NCBI GenBank assembly: GCA_903832475.1
Contig: CAILBQ010000674.1
Coordinates: 1 to 32,409 of the forward strand
Source of the DNA: an uncultured Acidobacteriota bacterium
Lineage (GTDB): Bacteria; Acidobacteriota; Terriglobia; Terriglobales; Acidobacteriaceae
Length of the DNA: 32,409 nt
Direction of reading: 5' to 3'
In this document: positions 19,651-30,214 of the stretch, one piece after another
Layout of the letters: every line of letters begins with the position of its first letter
Numbering within the stretch: position 1 is the stretch's first letter
Made by a program: the position numbers and the translations under genes
Notes under the pieces: generated by a model
Database searches by the model: none
What the model saw: the letters and a program-made list of their open reading frames with translations, nothing else
What the model was told of the DNA's origin: nothing

Positions 19651-19862
19651 CCAAGTAATCTACCACTCCCGCGGACCACCGGACACGGGGGCGGAGGGCG
19701 GCGAAGCTCGTATCCCGGCGATTCAAGAAAGAAATGTTGTCGGATCGGGTGTCGATCTGGGCGCTACGGAGCATCTTTACGAGTTCCTTACAAAACTATT
19801 AGTCCCCACTCGTGCGCCGCTGCCGAGGATAGAAGGAGTGTTGTCAGAAGGATCGGTCAGGC
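19651..19862. promoter_or_regulatory. Divergent control region between uxaA and the kdp operon
   Basis: About 210 bp with no convincing gene; the ORF-track entries here are frame shadows. On the kdp side are a KdpE-box-like pair (separate entry) and TATTAG (19797-19802), which could serve as a -10. On the uxaA side, minus-strand TAGATT (19658-19663) could be a -10; if so, the transcript would start close to 19650, favouring the shorter uxaA start. Confidence 0.35.
19776..19792 (+). promoter_or_regulatory. Candidate KdpE-binding box upstream of kdp
   Basis: TTTACG-AGTTC-CTTACA reproduces the layout of the E. coli KdpE operator, two T-rich hexamers (TTTATA and TTTACA) separated by five bases. 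It lies 71 bases before the first small ORF of the kdp operon and just ahead of TATTAG. Matching by eye only; binding is inferred. Confidence 0.4.
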
Positions 19863-19949
19863 ATGCAGGATTTTTGGATGTTGGTATTGACGGCGGGTTT
19901 TTTTGCGCTGGCATTTGGGTATGTGCGCGGATGCCAGAGGCTGAGGTAG
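19863..19949 (+). CDS. 28-aa membrane miniprotein at the head of the kdp operon
   Basis: Too short for the ORF track. ATG at 19863, TAG at 19947, giving a 28-residue peptide with one hydrophobic helix (MLVLTAGFFALAFGYV) and a basic C-terminus (RGCQRLR). AGAAGGA lies about ten bases before the ATG, and kdpF begins four bases after the stop, so translation is plausible. I recall similar tiny ORFs with an FFAL..Y...C.RL signature directly upstream of kdpF in several phyla, but this is memory rather than a search. It could be an accessory subunit of the KdpFABC complex or a translational leader; no function is assigned. Confidence 0.65.
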   Translation: MQDFWMLVLTAGFFALAFGYVRGCQRLR

Positions 19950-19953
19950 CGAA

Positions 19954-20043
19954 ATGAACGTGGTCACAATCGTGGTGCTGGTGTTGTCGTTCTTGTTGCT
20001 GGGCTACCTGGCGGCGACGCTGTTGTTTCCGGAGAAGTTTTGA
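19954..20043 (+). CDS. kdpF: K+-transporting ATPase small subunit KdpF
   Basis: A 29-residue single-helix membrane peptide (VVLVLSFLLLGYLAATLLFPEKF), quoted in part as LSFLLLGYLAATLLF. The length equals that of E. coli KdpF, and the GYL..L....F pattern fits. KdpF stabilises the KdpABC complex, probably at the lipid/protein interface. It is too short for the ORF track. GAGG precedes the ATG, and the TGA is one base before the kdpA ATG; the kdpA ribosome site GGAGAAG lies inside the kdpF 3' end, so the two are coupled. Position directly before kdpA makes the call firm despite the small size. Confidence 0.9.
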   Translation: MNVVTIVVLVLSFLLLGYLAATLLFPEKF

Positions 20044-20044
20044 A

Positions 20045-21784
20045 ATGACGAGCAATGGGTGGTTGCAGTTTGCGGTATTTTCCGCGTTGTTGTTGCTTTC
20101 GGTGAAGCCCGTCGGGATTTACCTGGCGAAGGTGCTGGAAGGCGAGCGGACGTGGCTCGATCCTTTGTTGCGGCCGATCGAAAAGCTCATTTACAAGCTG
20201 GGCGGCGTGAATGCCGGCGAAGAGATGAACTGGCGCGAGTATGCGTTTGCACTGCTTGGCTTCTCGGCGGTGAGCATGCTGCTGACCTACATGATGGAGC
20301 GGCTGCAGGGGTGGGGACCGCTGGCGGCAAGCTGGTTGAATCCGCGGAAGCTGGCGGGGGTAGAACAGGCGCTGGCATTCAATACGGCGGCTTCCTTCAC
20401 CACCAACACCAACTGGCAGTCGTATGTGCCCGAAACGACGATGAGCTATCTGACCCAGATGAGCTCGCTGGCGTATCACAACTTCGCCAGTGCGGCGGTG
20501 GGCATCGCGGTCGCGGTGGCGCTGGTGCGCGGCATCAAGCGGATGAGTTCGCCGACGATTGGGAACTTCTGGGTGGATGTGACGCGCAGCATCTTGTACG
20601 TGCTGCTGCCGGGCTGCGCGATCTTTGCGCTGGTGCTGGTGTGGCAGGGCGTGCCGCAGAACTTCCATCCCTACACGCAGGCCACGACGCTGGAGTCGCA
20701 GACGCAGACCATCGCGCAAGGGCCGGTGGCTTCGCAGGAAGCGATCAAGATGCTGGGCACCAATGGCGGCGGATTCTTCAATGCCAACAGCGCGCATCCG
20801 TTTGAGAATCCCACGCCGTTTACGAACCTGCTTGAGATGCTGGCGATCTTTGTGATTCCCGCAGCGCTGACGTTTACGCTGGGACGGTTGACGGGTTCGC
20901 CGGGGCACGGCTGGGCGGTGCTGGCGACCATGTTCATCTTGTTTGCGGTGGGATTCACGACGGTGTACTGGGCCGAATCGCATGCGCATCCGATGATCCA
21001 TGGGGCGCAGCAGGCGGGTACTGCGACTGCACCGGGCGGCAACATGGAAGGCAAGGAAGTGCGCTTCGGGATTGCGCAGACTTCGCTGTTTGCGACGATC
21101 ACGACGGATGCCAGCTGCGGCGCGGTCAACGGCATGCATGACTCCTTCACCGCGCTGGGCGGGATGGTGGTGCTGACCAACATCATGCTGGGCGAGGTGG
21201 TGTTTGGTGGGGTGGGCGCGGGGCTGTACGGCATTCTCATCTTTGTCGTGCTGGCGGTGTTTATTGCTGGACTCATGGTTGGACGCACGCCCGAGTACCT
21301 GGGCAAGAAGATCGAAGCCTATGACGTCAAGATGGCGATGTTGTATGTGCTCATCTTTCCGCTGATCATCCTGGTGCTGACGGCCATCTTTGTGCTGGCG
21401 CCCACGGTCGGGCTGAGCAGTCTCAACAACGCCGGACCGCACGGTCTCACGGAGATTCTCTATGCGTTCACCTCGGCGACGGGCAACAACGGCTCGGGCT
21501 TCGCGGGGCTGAATGCGAACACGTGGTGGTACAACGTGGTGCTGGGCGGGGCCATGCTGGGCGGTCGTTTCCTGATGGTCGTGCCAGTGCTGGCGCTGGC
21601 GGGGAACCTGGCGAGCAAGAAGAGCGTGCCGCCTTCGCCGGGGACTTTTCCAGTGAACGGCGGTCTGTTCACGGTACTGCTGACGGGCGTGATTCTCATT
21701 CTGGGTGCGCTGACGTTCTTCCCGGCGTTGAGCCTGGGTCCGATTCTGGAGCATTTGCTGCTGAAGTCGGGGCAGCTTTTTTAG
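20045..21784 (+). CDS. kdpA: K+-transporting ATPase subunit A
   Basis: Potassium-binding, channel-like membrane subunit of the high-affinity KdpFABC pump; imports K+ when external levels are low. At 579 residues it is slightly longer than E. coli KdpA (557). All four selectivity-filter regions are recognisable: [37 protein letters not shown] (in part [15 protein letters not shown]), [14 protein letters not shown] and [33 protein letters not shown] is also intact. About ten transmembrane segments are evident from the hydrophobic runs. It is preceded by kdpF with one base between, and followed by kdpB after 46 bp. Confidence 0.98.
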   Translation: MTSNGWLQFAVFSALLLLSVKPVGIYLAKVLEGERTWLDPLLRPIEKLIYKLGGVNAGEEMNWREYAFALLGFSAVSMLLTYMMERLQGWGPLAASWLNPRKLAGVEQALAFNTAASFTTNTNWQSYVPETTMSYLTQMSSLAYHNFASAAVGIAVAVALVRGIKRMSSPTIGNFWVDVTRSILYVLLPGCAIFALVLVWQGVPQNFHPYTQATTLESQTQTIAQGPVASQEAIKMLGTNGGGFFNANSAHPFENPTPFTNLLEMLAIFVIPAALTFTLGRLTGSPGHGWAVLATMFILFAVGFTTVYWAESHAHPMIHGAQQAGTATAPGGNMEGKEVRFGIAQTSLFATITTDASCGAVNGMHDSFTALGGMVVLTNIMLGEVVFGGVGAGLYGILIFVVLAVFIAGLMVGRTPEYLGKKIEAYDVKMAMLYVLIFPLIILVLTAIFVLAPTVGLSSLNNAGPHGLTEILYAFTSATGNNGSGFAGLNANTWWYNVVLGGAMLGGRFLMVVPVLALAGNLASKKSVPPSPGTFPVNGGLFTVLLTGVILILGALTFFPALSLGPILEHLLLKSGQLF

Positions 21785-21830
21785 GGGTAGATTTGCGAAG
21801 GCATTTGGCGTTGTCCGAGGTAGTTTGAAG

Positions 21831-23864
<2,034 letters not shown>

Positions 23865-23893
23865 CCAGGTCTTAAGAGTTTAGGAGAAACGCT

Positions 23894-24460
23894 GTGCATT
23901 CTGTGTGGAAGACTTCAATTCGATTTACGCTGGTGACGACGGTGCTGCTGGGGTTTGCGTATCCGCTGGCGATTACGGGTGTGGCTCATGTTTTGTTTTC
24001 GCATCAGGCGTCAGGGAGTTTGATTCTGAAGAATGGGCACGTGGTGGGATCGGCGCTGCTGGGGCAGAGCTTTACCAGCGACAAGTACTTTCATCCGCGC
24101 ATCTCCGCAGCGGGCAACGGGTATGATGCGGCGAACTCGGGCGGGTCGAACTATGCGCAGTCGAATCTCAAGCTGGTGCAGCGGGTGCAAGGAGATATCG
24201 ACAAGCTGGCAGCGCAGAATCCGGGCAAGCCAGTGCCGATTGATTTGGTGACGGCTTCGGGGTCGGGGCTCGATCCGGACATCACTCCCGATGCAGCGTA
24301 TTACCAGGCAGGGCGTGTGGCGAAGACGCGTGGCATCGAGGAGGGCACGGTGAAGCAGCTAGTGGCTGCTCATGTCACGCCGCGTACGCTGGGTCTTCTG
24401 GGCGAGCCGCGGGTGAACGTGCTCCAACTCAATCTTGATCTGGATACGATGACCAAGTAA
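23894..24460 (+). CDS. kdpC: K+-transporting ATPase subunit C
   Basis: A 188-residue subunit with one N-terminal transmembrane helix (FTLVTTVLLGFAYPLAITGV) and an extracytoplasmic domain that assists K+ loading in the Kdp pump. Family signatures are LLGQSFTSDKYFHPRISAAGNGYDAANSGGSN (in part FTSDKYFHPRIS and YDAANSGGSN), LVTASGSGLDPDITPDAAYYQ and VNVLQLNLDLD. The start is GTG with AGGAGA about eight bases before it, 29 bp after kdpB. It is the last kdp gene here: no kdpD or kdpE follows, and the next gene is convergent glpD only 14 bp away. Confidence 0.97.
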   Translation: MHSVWKTSIRFTLVTTVLLGFAYPLAITGVAHVLFSHQASGSLILKNGHVVGSALLGQSFTSDKYFHPRISAAGNGYDAANSGGSNYAQSNLKLVQRVQGDIDKLAAQNPGKPVPIDLVTASGSGLDPDITPDAAYYQAGRVAKTRGIEEGTVKQLVAAHVTPRTLGLLGEPRVNVLQLNLDLDTMTK

Positions 24461-24464
24461 TTAG

Positions 24465-24476
24465 AGCTCGCGAGCT
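24465..24476. terminator. 12-bp perfect palindrome between kdpC and glpD stops
   Basis: AGCTCGCGAGCT is self-complementary and fills most of the 14-bp space between the kdpC stop and the glpD stop, overlapping the latter. It has no loop and no T-run, so as an RNA hairpin it would be weak; a terminator role is only positional inference. Confidence 0.3.
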
Positions 24477-26043
24477 AGCGGACCTGGTAATTGTGAGCCA
24501 AGGTGCTGAATTGTTCTACCTGGGTTTCGATCCAGGGTGCATCGTGGCCGAGTTCGCGAGCCATGATTTCTGCGACCGGGCGAGATAGCGCGATCGCTGC
24601 GGCGGCGTTGAGAAAGAGCGCGCGGGTGCGGCGGGCGAGGACGTCTTCGACGGTGCGGGCCATCTCGTGGCGGACGGCCCAGATGACTTCCGCGGGACAG
24701 TACGTAAGATCGGGGTGCATCGGCTCAAGCAGCTTGGCATCGCCAGCGGCAAGCCTGCGAATCTCGAGCGCATCGGCGCCATAGACGCCCAGCCGGCCGA
24801 GGTCTTCGGGATGCTCGTGGTAGCCGTGCAGATGGAGATTACGCGTCACGCAGGGCTGGTCGTCGAGCGTGCCCAGGGTGATGGCGTGGTTGACACAATC
24901 CTCGGCCATGTGGCGGTAGGTGGTCCACTTGCCGCCGACGATGGTGATGAGGCCCGCGGAATCAATGTGGATGGTGTGATCGCGGGAAAGCGCCGATGTT
25001 TTCTGCGGCGATTCTTCCTGCGCTTTCACCAACGGACGAATGCCGACGTAGACACTGAGGACGTCTTCTCGCTGGGGCGGGCGGGTGAGGAATTCCGCGG
25101 CGGTGTCGAGGATGAAGTTGATCTCTTCTTCGAAGGGGAGCGGCTCGTAGGTGGCTTCTTGAATCGGAGTATCGGTGGTGCCGACGACGACGTGGTCGTG
25201 CCATGGAATGGCGAAGAGCACACGGCCGTCGCTGGTCTTGGGCACCATGATGGCGGAATCGGCACGCAGGAATGAGCGCTCAAAGACGAGGTGAATGCCC
25301 TGGCTAGGAGCAATCATGTTCTTGGCTTCCGGCTCGGTCATACGCCGGATCTTGTCGGCAAACATGCCGGTGGCGTTGATGACAACGCGGGCTGGAGCGG
25401 TGTGGGTGATGCCGGTTTCGGAATCGCGGAAGAGGACGCCATTGGCAAATCCGTCTTCGCCTTTGGTGATTTCGACGACAGGGGCATAGTTCAGCAGCGT
25501 GCCGCCATGGTCGGCGGAGGTCGCAACCATGTGCATAAGCAGGCGGGTGTCGTCGAACTGTCCGTCGTAGTAGAGCACGCCGCCGCGCAGGCCTTCGGTC
25601 TGGAGGTTGGGAAGCTTTTCGACGGTTTCTTCGAGCGAAAGCACGCGGGACTTGCCGAAGTTGTACTTACCGGCGAGCAGGTCGTAGACCTTCATGCCGA
25701 TGCCGTAGAAGGGCGCTTCCCACCAGGAGTAGTTGGGCACGATGAAAGCCAGATCGTGGACCAGGTGAGGCGCGTTCTGGCGCAGGAGGCCGCGTTCTTT
25801 GAGGGCTTCCATGACCAGGGAGATGTTGCCTTGCTCGAGGTAGCGGACGCCGCCGTGGATGAGCTTTGTGCTGCGGCTGGAGGTGCCTTTGCCGAAGTCT
25901 TCGGCTTCGAGAAGAAGGACGGCGAAGCCGCGGGAAGCAGCGTCGATGGCGACGCCGACACCGGTGGCGCCGCCGCCGATGACGATCATGTCCCAGGGCT
26001 CAGTGCGGCTGGCGATGCGATTGATAATGGTCTTGCGGTCCAT
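24475..26043 (-). CDS. glpD: Aerobic glycerol-3-phosphate dehydrogenase (FAD)
   Basis: Membrane-associated flavoenzyme that oxidises sn-glycerol-3-phosphate to dihydroxyacetone phosphate and passes electrons to quinone; it completes glycerol use begun by GlpK in this window. The N-terminal dinucleotide fold MIVIGGGATGVGVAIDAASRG is followed by ETSSRSTKLIHGG-like GTSSRSTKLIHGGVRYLEQGN (in part TSSRSTKLIHGGVRYLEQ), LYYDGQFDDTRL, VINATGMFADKIR and TIVGGKWTTYRHMAEDCV. The ORF track adds 30 codons, but the ATG at 26043 has AAGGAAG just upstream and matches the family start; this gives 522 residues. It begins 25 bp after the nirA stop, so the two genes are probably co-transcribed. Confidence 0.95.
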   Translation of the reverse strand: MDRKTIINRIASRTEPWDMIVIGGGATGVGVAIDAASRGFAVLLLEAEDFGKGTSSRSTKLIHGGVRYLEQGNISLVMEALKERGLLRQNAPHLVHDLAFIVPNYSWWEAPFYGIGMKVYDLLAGKYNFGKSRVLSLEETVEKLPNLQTEGLRGGVLYYDGQFDDTRLLMHMVATSADHGGTLLNYAPVVEITKGEDGFANGVLFRDSETGITHTAPARVVINATGMFADKIRRMTEPEAKNMIAPSQGIHLVFERSFLRADSAIMVPKTSDGRVLFAIPWHDHVVVGTTDTPIQEATYEPLPFEEEINFILDTAAEFLTRPPQREDVLSVYVGIRPLVKAQEESPQKTSALSRDHTIHIDSAGLITIVGGKWTTYRHMAEDCVNHAITLGTLDDQPCVTRNLHLHGYHEHPEDLGRLGVYGADALEIRRLAAGDAKLLEPMHPDLTYCPAEVIWAVRHEMARTVEDVLARRTRALFLNAAAAIALSRPVAEIMARELGHDAPWIETQVEQFSTLAHNYQVR

Positions 26044-26068
26044 CGGACTTCCTTGCGCAGCGCTCGAG

Positions 26069-27739
26069 TTAAACGACTGCGGCGTTAGCGGTTTCGAGGA
26101 TGGCGCGCAGATCCTCGCTGGATTTGCCGGCAAACCATGCGCGGAGATTTTGCTCTCCAGCGCGTGTGGAGAGATAGCTGCGCAAGAGTCTTTCCAGCGC
26201 CTCGGGAACGTCTTCGGAGAGGCAGCGGTAGTTTACAGGTCGAGCCACGCCGGCATGCAAGCCGAGAGCTCCGCCGAGTGCCCAGGACCAGGCGTCGGCG
26301 AGCTTGCCGTCGTGCTTGATCTTCTTGCCTTCCAGGCCGACATCGGCGATCCAGTGCTGGCCACAGCTGTTGGGGCAGCCAGTGACGTGGATGGACAGCT
26401 GCTGATCGAAGCCGGGCAGGCGAGTTTGCATCTCTTCAACCAGCCAGCGGGCGAAGGCTTTGGTCTCGGTGATCGCGAGCTTGCAGAATTCCGTGCCGGT
26501 GCAGGCGACGGTGCCGCGCCAGAAGTTGGAAGCTTCGACGGTGAGGCCGAGGGCTGTGAGTTCAGCCAGGACCTTATCGAGATTGGCGTGGGGGACGCCG
26601 GGCAGGATGAAATTTTGCATGACGGTGGTGCGAAGCTCGGCGCCGGCGTATTTCTCTGCGAGGTTGGCGAGGGCGATGAGTTGTTCGCCGGTCATACGGC
26701 CGTTGAGCACAGTAGCGCCGACGGAGTAGAGGCCGGGCTGCTTCTGAGGGCGGACGCCGACGTGATCGCGGAAGACATCGTCGGGCACGGCATCGTTGAC
26801 GCCGGGGGCGAGGTCGAAGGCCAGCTTGGCTTTGAGGTTTTCGAGGAAACGCTCAGCGGTCCAACCTTCGCGCAGAAAGAGGTGCTTGAGGCGGGCGCGG
26901 TCTCGGCTTTCGCGCAGGCCCTGCTGTTCGCGGAAGATTTCGACAATGCCGCGAACGACGGGAACGACCTGGTCTTCGTGGAGAAACGCGTCGAGCTTGA
27001 CGGCGAGATGCGGATCGGCGGAGAGGCCTCCGCCGACGCGGACGGAGTAGCCGATTTTGCCGGTGTCTGGATGTTTTACCGCGCTGATGCCGATGTCGTT
27101 GATTTCGGGATAGGAGCACCAGACGGGGCAGCCGGTGACGGAGATCTTGAACTTGCGCGGCAGGTTGTAGAACTCGCTGTTGCCGTTGACTTCGCGGGCT
27201 ACGGCGCGGGCCAAGGGTGAGGCGTCAATCAGTTCTTCATGGTCGAGGCCGGCCATGGGGCAGCCGGTGACGTTGCGGACGACGTCGCCGCAGGCGCCCT
27301 TGGGAGAGAGGCCGACGCTATAGAGGGATTCAATCGCAGCGGGGAGCGAGTCGACGGTGAGCCAGTGGAGTTGGATGGCCTGGCGGGTGGTGATGTCGGC
27401 GAGATTGCGGCCATGGTCGCGGGCCAGCACACCGATGGCGCGGGCTTGGGAGGCGGTGGCGATGCCGTTGGGGATGCCGATGCGCAGCATGAAGAACTCG
27501 GTGGCTTTGCCGACGCCGCCGGTGCCGCCGGTGACGCCGGCTCCATCGCCCTGGGTGTAGATGCCCCACCACTTGAAGTAGAACTCGGCCCACTCGGGGA
27601 GGACGCTGGCGCGGCCGTCGCGGGCGAACTGGCGAATTTCTTCGAAGGCTTCCCAGGGATTTTTCTCGCGCTTGAGGCGTTCGGAGCGCTGCGCCTTGGT
27701 TTCTTTGGCAGGGACGGGGGGAGTAGAGGGTGTGCTCAT
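26069..27739 (-). CDS. nirA: Ferredoxin-type nitrite (or sulfite) reductase, siroheme/4Fe-4S
   Basis: A 556-residue assimilatory siroheme enzyme that reduces nitrite to ammonium, or sulfite to sulfide, in six-electron steps. Two ferrodoxin-like half domains flank the duplicated siroheme fold. The cluster/siroheme cysteines are Cys413 and Cys419 in CTGTEFCKLAITETK, and Cys455 and Cys459 in HVTGCPNSCGQHWIAD. The CTGTEFC form is closer to nitrite reductases (NirA) than to assimilatory sulfite reductases, so I favour nitrite, but sulfite is not excluded. ITTRQAIQLHWLTVD and NVTGCPMAGLDHEE are standard family segments. The start follows AGGAGGAG. No nitrate transporter, nitrate reductase or siroheme gene is adjacent; instead glpD follows 25 bp downstream. 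Confidence 0.88.
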   Translation of the reverse strand: MSTPSTPPVPAKETKAQRSERLKREKNPWEAFEEIRQFARDGRASVLPEWAEFYFKWWGIYTQGDGAGVTGGTGGVGKATEFFMLRIGIPNGIATASQARAIGVLARDHGRNLADITTRQAIQLHWLTVDSLPAAIESLYSVGLSPKGACGDVVRNVTGCPMAGLDHEELIDASPLARAVAREVNGNSEFYNLPRKFKISVTGCPVWCSYPEINDIGISAVKHPDTGKIGYSVRVGGGLSADPHLAVKLDAFLHEDQVVPVVRGIVEIFREQQGLRESRDRARLKHLFLREGWTAERFLENLKAKLAFDLAPGVNDAVPDDVFRDHVGVRPQKQPGLYSVGATVLNGRMTGEQLIALANLAEKYAGAELRTTVMQNFILPGVPHANLDKVLAELTALGLTVEASNFWRGTVACTGTEFCKLAITETKAFARWLVEEMQTRLPGFDQQLSIHVTGCPNSCGQHWIADVGLEGKKIKHDGKLADAWSWALGGALGLHAGVARPVNYRCLSEDVPEALERLLRSYLSTRAGEQNLRAWFAGKSSEDLRAILETANAAVV

Positions 27740-27908
27740 CGAATGCGTCTCCTCCTACGATGGTACAGGGTGGATGCGGCACGGGATGCGGCGGCGAAAG
27801 CGCGTTCAGGAAGGTCGGCGGAGGATGGGATTGACCTGCCACGGCGGGCCATGGCAGAGGTTACTATTCACTAGAAGAAAGCATTGATCGTCCATGGAGT
27901 GTTGCCCT
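27740..27908. promoter_or_regulatory. Divergent gap between nirA and the GH20 gene
   Basis: About 150-170 bp that must hold both promoters. TTGACC (27831-27836) and TACTATT (from 27862) are promoter-like on the plus strand, but their spacing is too long to pair. The nirA ribosome site (AGGAGGAG on the minus strand) lies at the left end. I see no clear operator. Confidence 0.25.
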
Positions 27909-29984
27909 TTGAAAATGAGAATCCTGCCGTTCGCTTTTGCTGTCGTTTTTGGTTGCTGGGCCCAGTCTTTTGAGGGGCAGGCGAGTTCTCAAACGGATGC
28001 GGCCGCGCTGTCGTTGATGCCCGTGCCAGCCAGCGTAACGCCAGGGAGCGGACAGTTCCTGGTGACCGGGCAATTTTCAGTGACGCTTGCCGGGTTCAGC
28101 GAGCCGCGATTGTTGCGAGCGCGACAGCGTTTTATGGACACGCTGGGACGGGAGACGGGGATTCCGTTCTTTCCGGATGCGCCGGGGGCAACGGGTGGCA
28201 TGGAGGTGAATACCATGGGGCCGAGCGCGGCGGTGCAGGAACTGGGCGAAGATGAGTCGTATCACCTGGAAGTGACTTCGCAGGGGATTCGTCTCTCCGC
28301 GCCAAATCCGCTGGGCGCCATGCACGGCTTGCAGACTGTGCTGCAGTTGGTTCATGTCACGCCGCAGGGGTTTGCCATGCCCGCGGTGACGATCGACGAC
28401 AAGCCGCGGTTTCCGTGGCGGGGACTGATGATCGATTCGGGACGCCACTTCATGCCGCTGCCGGTGGTGCTGCGCAACCTGGATGCCATGGAGGCAGTGA
28501 AGCTGAACGTGATGCACTGGCACCTGTCGGAGGACCAGGGTTTTCGCGTGGAGAGCAAAGTCTTTCCGCTGCTACAGCAGAAGGGCTCGGATGGGCTTTT
28601 TTATACGCAGGAAGAGATCCGGCGGACCATCGAGTACGCGCGGGATCGCGGGATCCGCGTGGTGCCGGAATTCGATATGCCGGGGCATGCGACCGCCTGG
28701 TTTGTGGGGTATCCAAACCTGGCCAGCGGCAAGGGGCCATACCAGATCGAGCGGCATTGGGGCGTGTTCGACCCGGCGATGGATCCGACGCGGGAGAGCA
28801 CGTTCCAGTTTTTGAATACGTTCTTTGGCGAGATGACGGCGCTTTTTCCCGATCACTATTTTCACGTGGGAGGGGATGAGTGCAATGGCAAGGAGTGGGA
28901 CGCGAGTCCGCGCATCCAGGCATTCATGAAGCAGCACGGGCTGAAGGACGACGCGGCGCTGCAGGCGTATTTCAGCGGACGGGTGCAGAAGCTTGTGGCG
29001 GCGCGGCACAAGATCATGGAAGGCTGGGATGAGGTGCTGCAGCCGGATACACCCAAGGATGTGGTGATTCAATCGTGGCGCGGGCGGGATTCGCTGCTGG
29101 CGGCAGCGCAGCGAGGGTATCGGGGGCTGCTTTCCAACGGCTATTACATCGATTTGAACCAGCCGGCCGCGGAGCACTACCTGGTCGATCCAATTGGCGA
29201 CATCGGCGACAAGCTGACGGCGGAGCAGAAGGCGAGCATCCTGGGCGGCGAAGCGACGATGTGGTCGGAGTTTACGACGGGCGAGATTGTCGACAGCCGC
29301 ATCTGGCCGCGCACGGCGGCGATTGCCGAGCGATTCTGGTCGCCGGAATCGGTGCGGGACGTGGAGTCGATGTACCGCAGAATGGCGATCACGGGTCGGA
29401 AGCTGGAGGCGTATGGCATTACCAGCAAGGCCACTTCGGAATTCATGCTGGAGCGGATGAGCGGCGATCAGAACCCGGTCGCGCTGCGCGTGCTGGCTTC
29501 GGTGGTGCAGCCGCCGCGGGGATACACACGGGGAGGGCTGAAGGACTATACCAGCCTGACGCCGTTGAATTCGCTGGTCGATGCGGTGCCTCCGGAGAGC
29601 GAGACGGGGCGGGAATTCGGCCTGCTTTGCGAGAGGATTGCGGCGGGCAATGCCAGCCCGGCTGACTGGCAGCGGGCACATAACTGGCTGATGCTGTGGC
29701 GCGATAACGATGCACACCTGCAGCCTCTGCTGGGGCAGTCGGAGATTACCGCAGAGCTGATTCCGGTCTCGATGTCGGTGCGTCAGACTGCGGAGATTGG
29801 GCTGCGCACGCTGGATCTGCTGCGGGAAACGGGCACCTTCCCGACGGCCTCCTCGCAAGCCAAAGATCTGGCGTTCCTGGCCGACGCCCAAAAGCCGCAG
29901 GCGGCCTTGCTGCAGATGGTGGCGCCGGGGGTGGAGACGCTGGTCAAGGCGGAGAAGCTGGCGGGGGGAAGTGAGCCGCGATGA
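27909..29984 (+). CDS. Secreted GH20 beta-N-acetylhexosaminidase
   Basis: Exported glycoside hydrolase removing terminal GlcNAc/GalNAc from chitin-like or glycoconjugate chains by substrate-assisted catalysis. Layout: signal peptide (KMRILPFAFAVVFGCWAQS), a GH20b N-terminal domain, the GH20 barrel starting at KPRFPWRGLMIDSGRHF, and a C-terminal region of unclear fold. The catalytic pair is Asp-Glu in HVGGDECNGKEWD (328-329 when numbered from the ORF-track start). HWHLSEDQGFRVE and PEFDMPGHATAW are also typical. Three starts are possible: ATG 27894, TTG 27909 with GGAG nine bases before it, or ATG 27915. I chose TTG for its ribosome site and clean signal peptide, with modest certainty. About 690 residues fits the family. 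Confidence 0.93.
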   Translation: MKMRILPFAFAVVFGCWAQSFEGQASSQTDAAALSLMPVPASVTPGSGQFLVTGQFSVTLAGFSEPRLLRARQRFMDTLGRETGIPFFPDAPGATGGMEVNTMGPSAAVQELGEDESYHLEVTSQGIRLSAPNPLGAMHGLQTVLQLVHVTPQGFAMPAVTIDDKPRFPWRGLMIDSGRHFMPLPVVLRNLDAMEAVKLNVMHWHLSEDQGFRVESKVFPLLQQKGSDGLFYTQEEIRRTIEYARDRGIRVVPEFDMPGHATAWFVGYPNLASGKGPYQIERHWGVFDPAMDPTRESTFQFLNTFFGEMTALFPDHYFHVGGDECNGKEWDASPRIQAFMKQHGLKDDAALQAYFSGRVQKLVAARHKIMEGWDEVLQPDTPKDVVIQSWRGRDSLLAAAQRGYRGLLSNGYYIDLNQPAAEHYLVDPIGDIGDKLTAEQKASILGGEATMWSEFTTGEIVDSRIWPRTAAIAERFWSPESVRDVESMYRRMAITGRKLEAYGITSKATSEFMLERMSGDQNPVALRVLASVVQPPRGYTRGGLKDYTSLTPLNSLVDAVPPESETGREFGLLCERIAAGNASPADWQRAHNWLMLWRDNDAHLQPLLGQSEITAELIPVSMSVRQTAEIGLRTLDLLRETGTFPTASSQAKDLAFLADAQKPQAALLQMVAPGVETLVKAEKLAGGSEPR

Positions 29985-30214
29985 AGCTGCTTTTGCGGGA
30001 ATGAGTTGTGGACGATTGATCGTGCGCCGGATAGACTTTGGTGAACCTCTCCCTGACGCAAATTTTTGAGGGCCCGAAGCGCCATGTTGATCCAATCCGC
30101 CTGCGCTGACAGCGCCTGGAAGAATCTTGTTTTGCGCCTTTTGGGGGCGATGGATAAGTCCGACGCGCCGCAATCGCAAAGAACATCCGCCGGCTGCACA
30201 GCGAGGCAGGCGTA
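29985..30214 (+). other. 230-bp gap with a doubtful 43-codon ORF
   Basis: No recognised gene. An open frame from ATG 30084 to TAG 30213-30215 (43 residues, starting MLIQSACADSAWKN) ends in a TAGTG overlap with the next gene's GTG, which would fit translational coupling. The peptide resembles nothing I know, lacks a good ribosome site and may be chance. The rest holds no clear promoter or terminator. Confidence 0.25.

Noticed and set aside
19477-19957. Plus-strand ORFs (137 and 145 aa) in and beyond the uxaA/kdp gap
   Set aside because: They overlap the uxaA 5' end and both kdp miniprotein frames, show no recognisable motif, and compete with the better supported 28-aa ORF.
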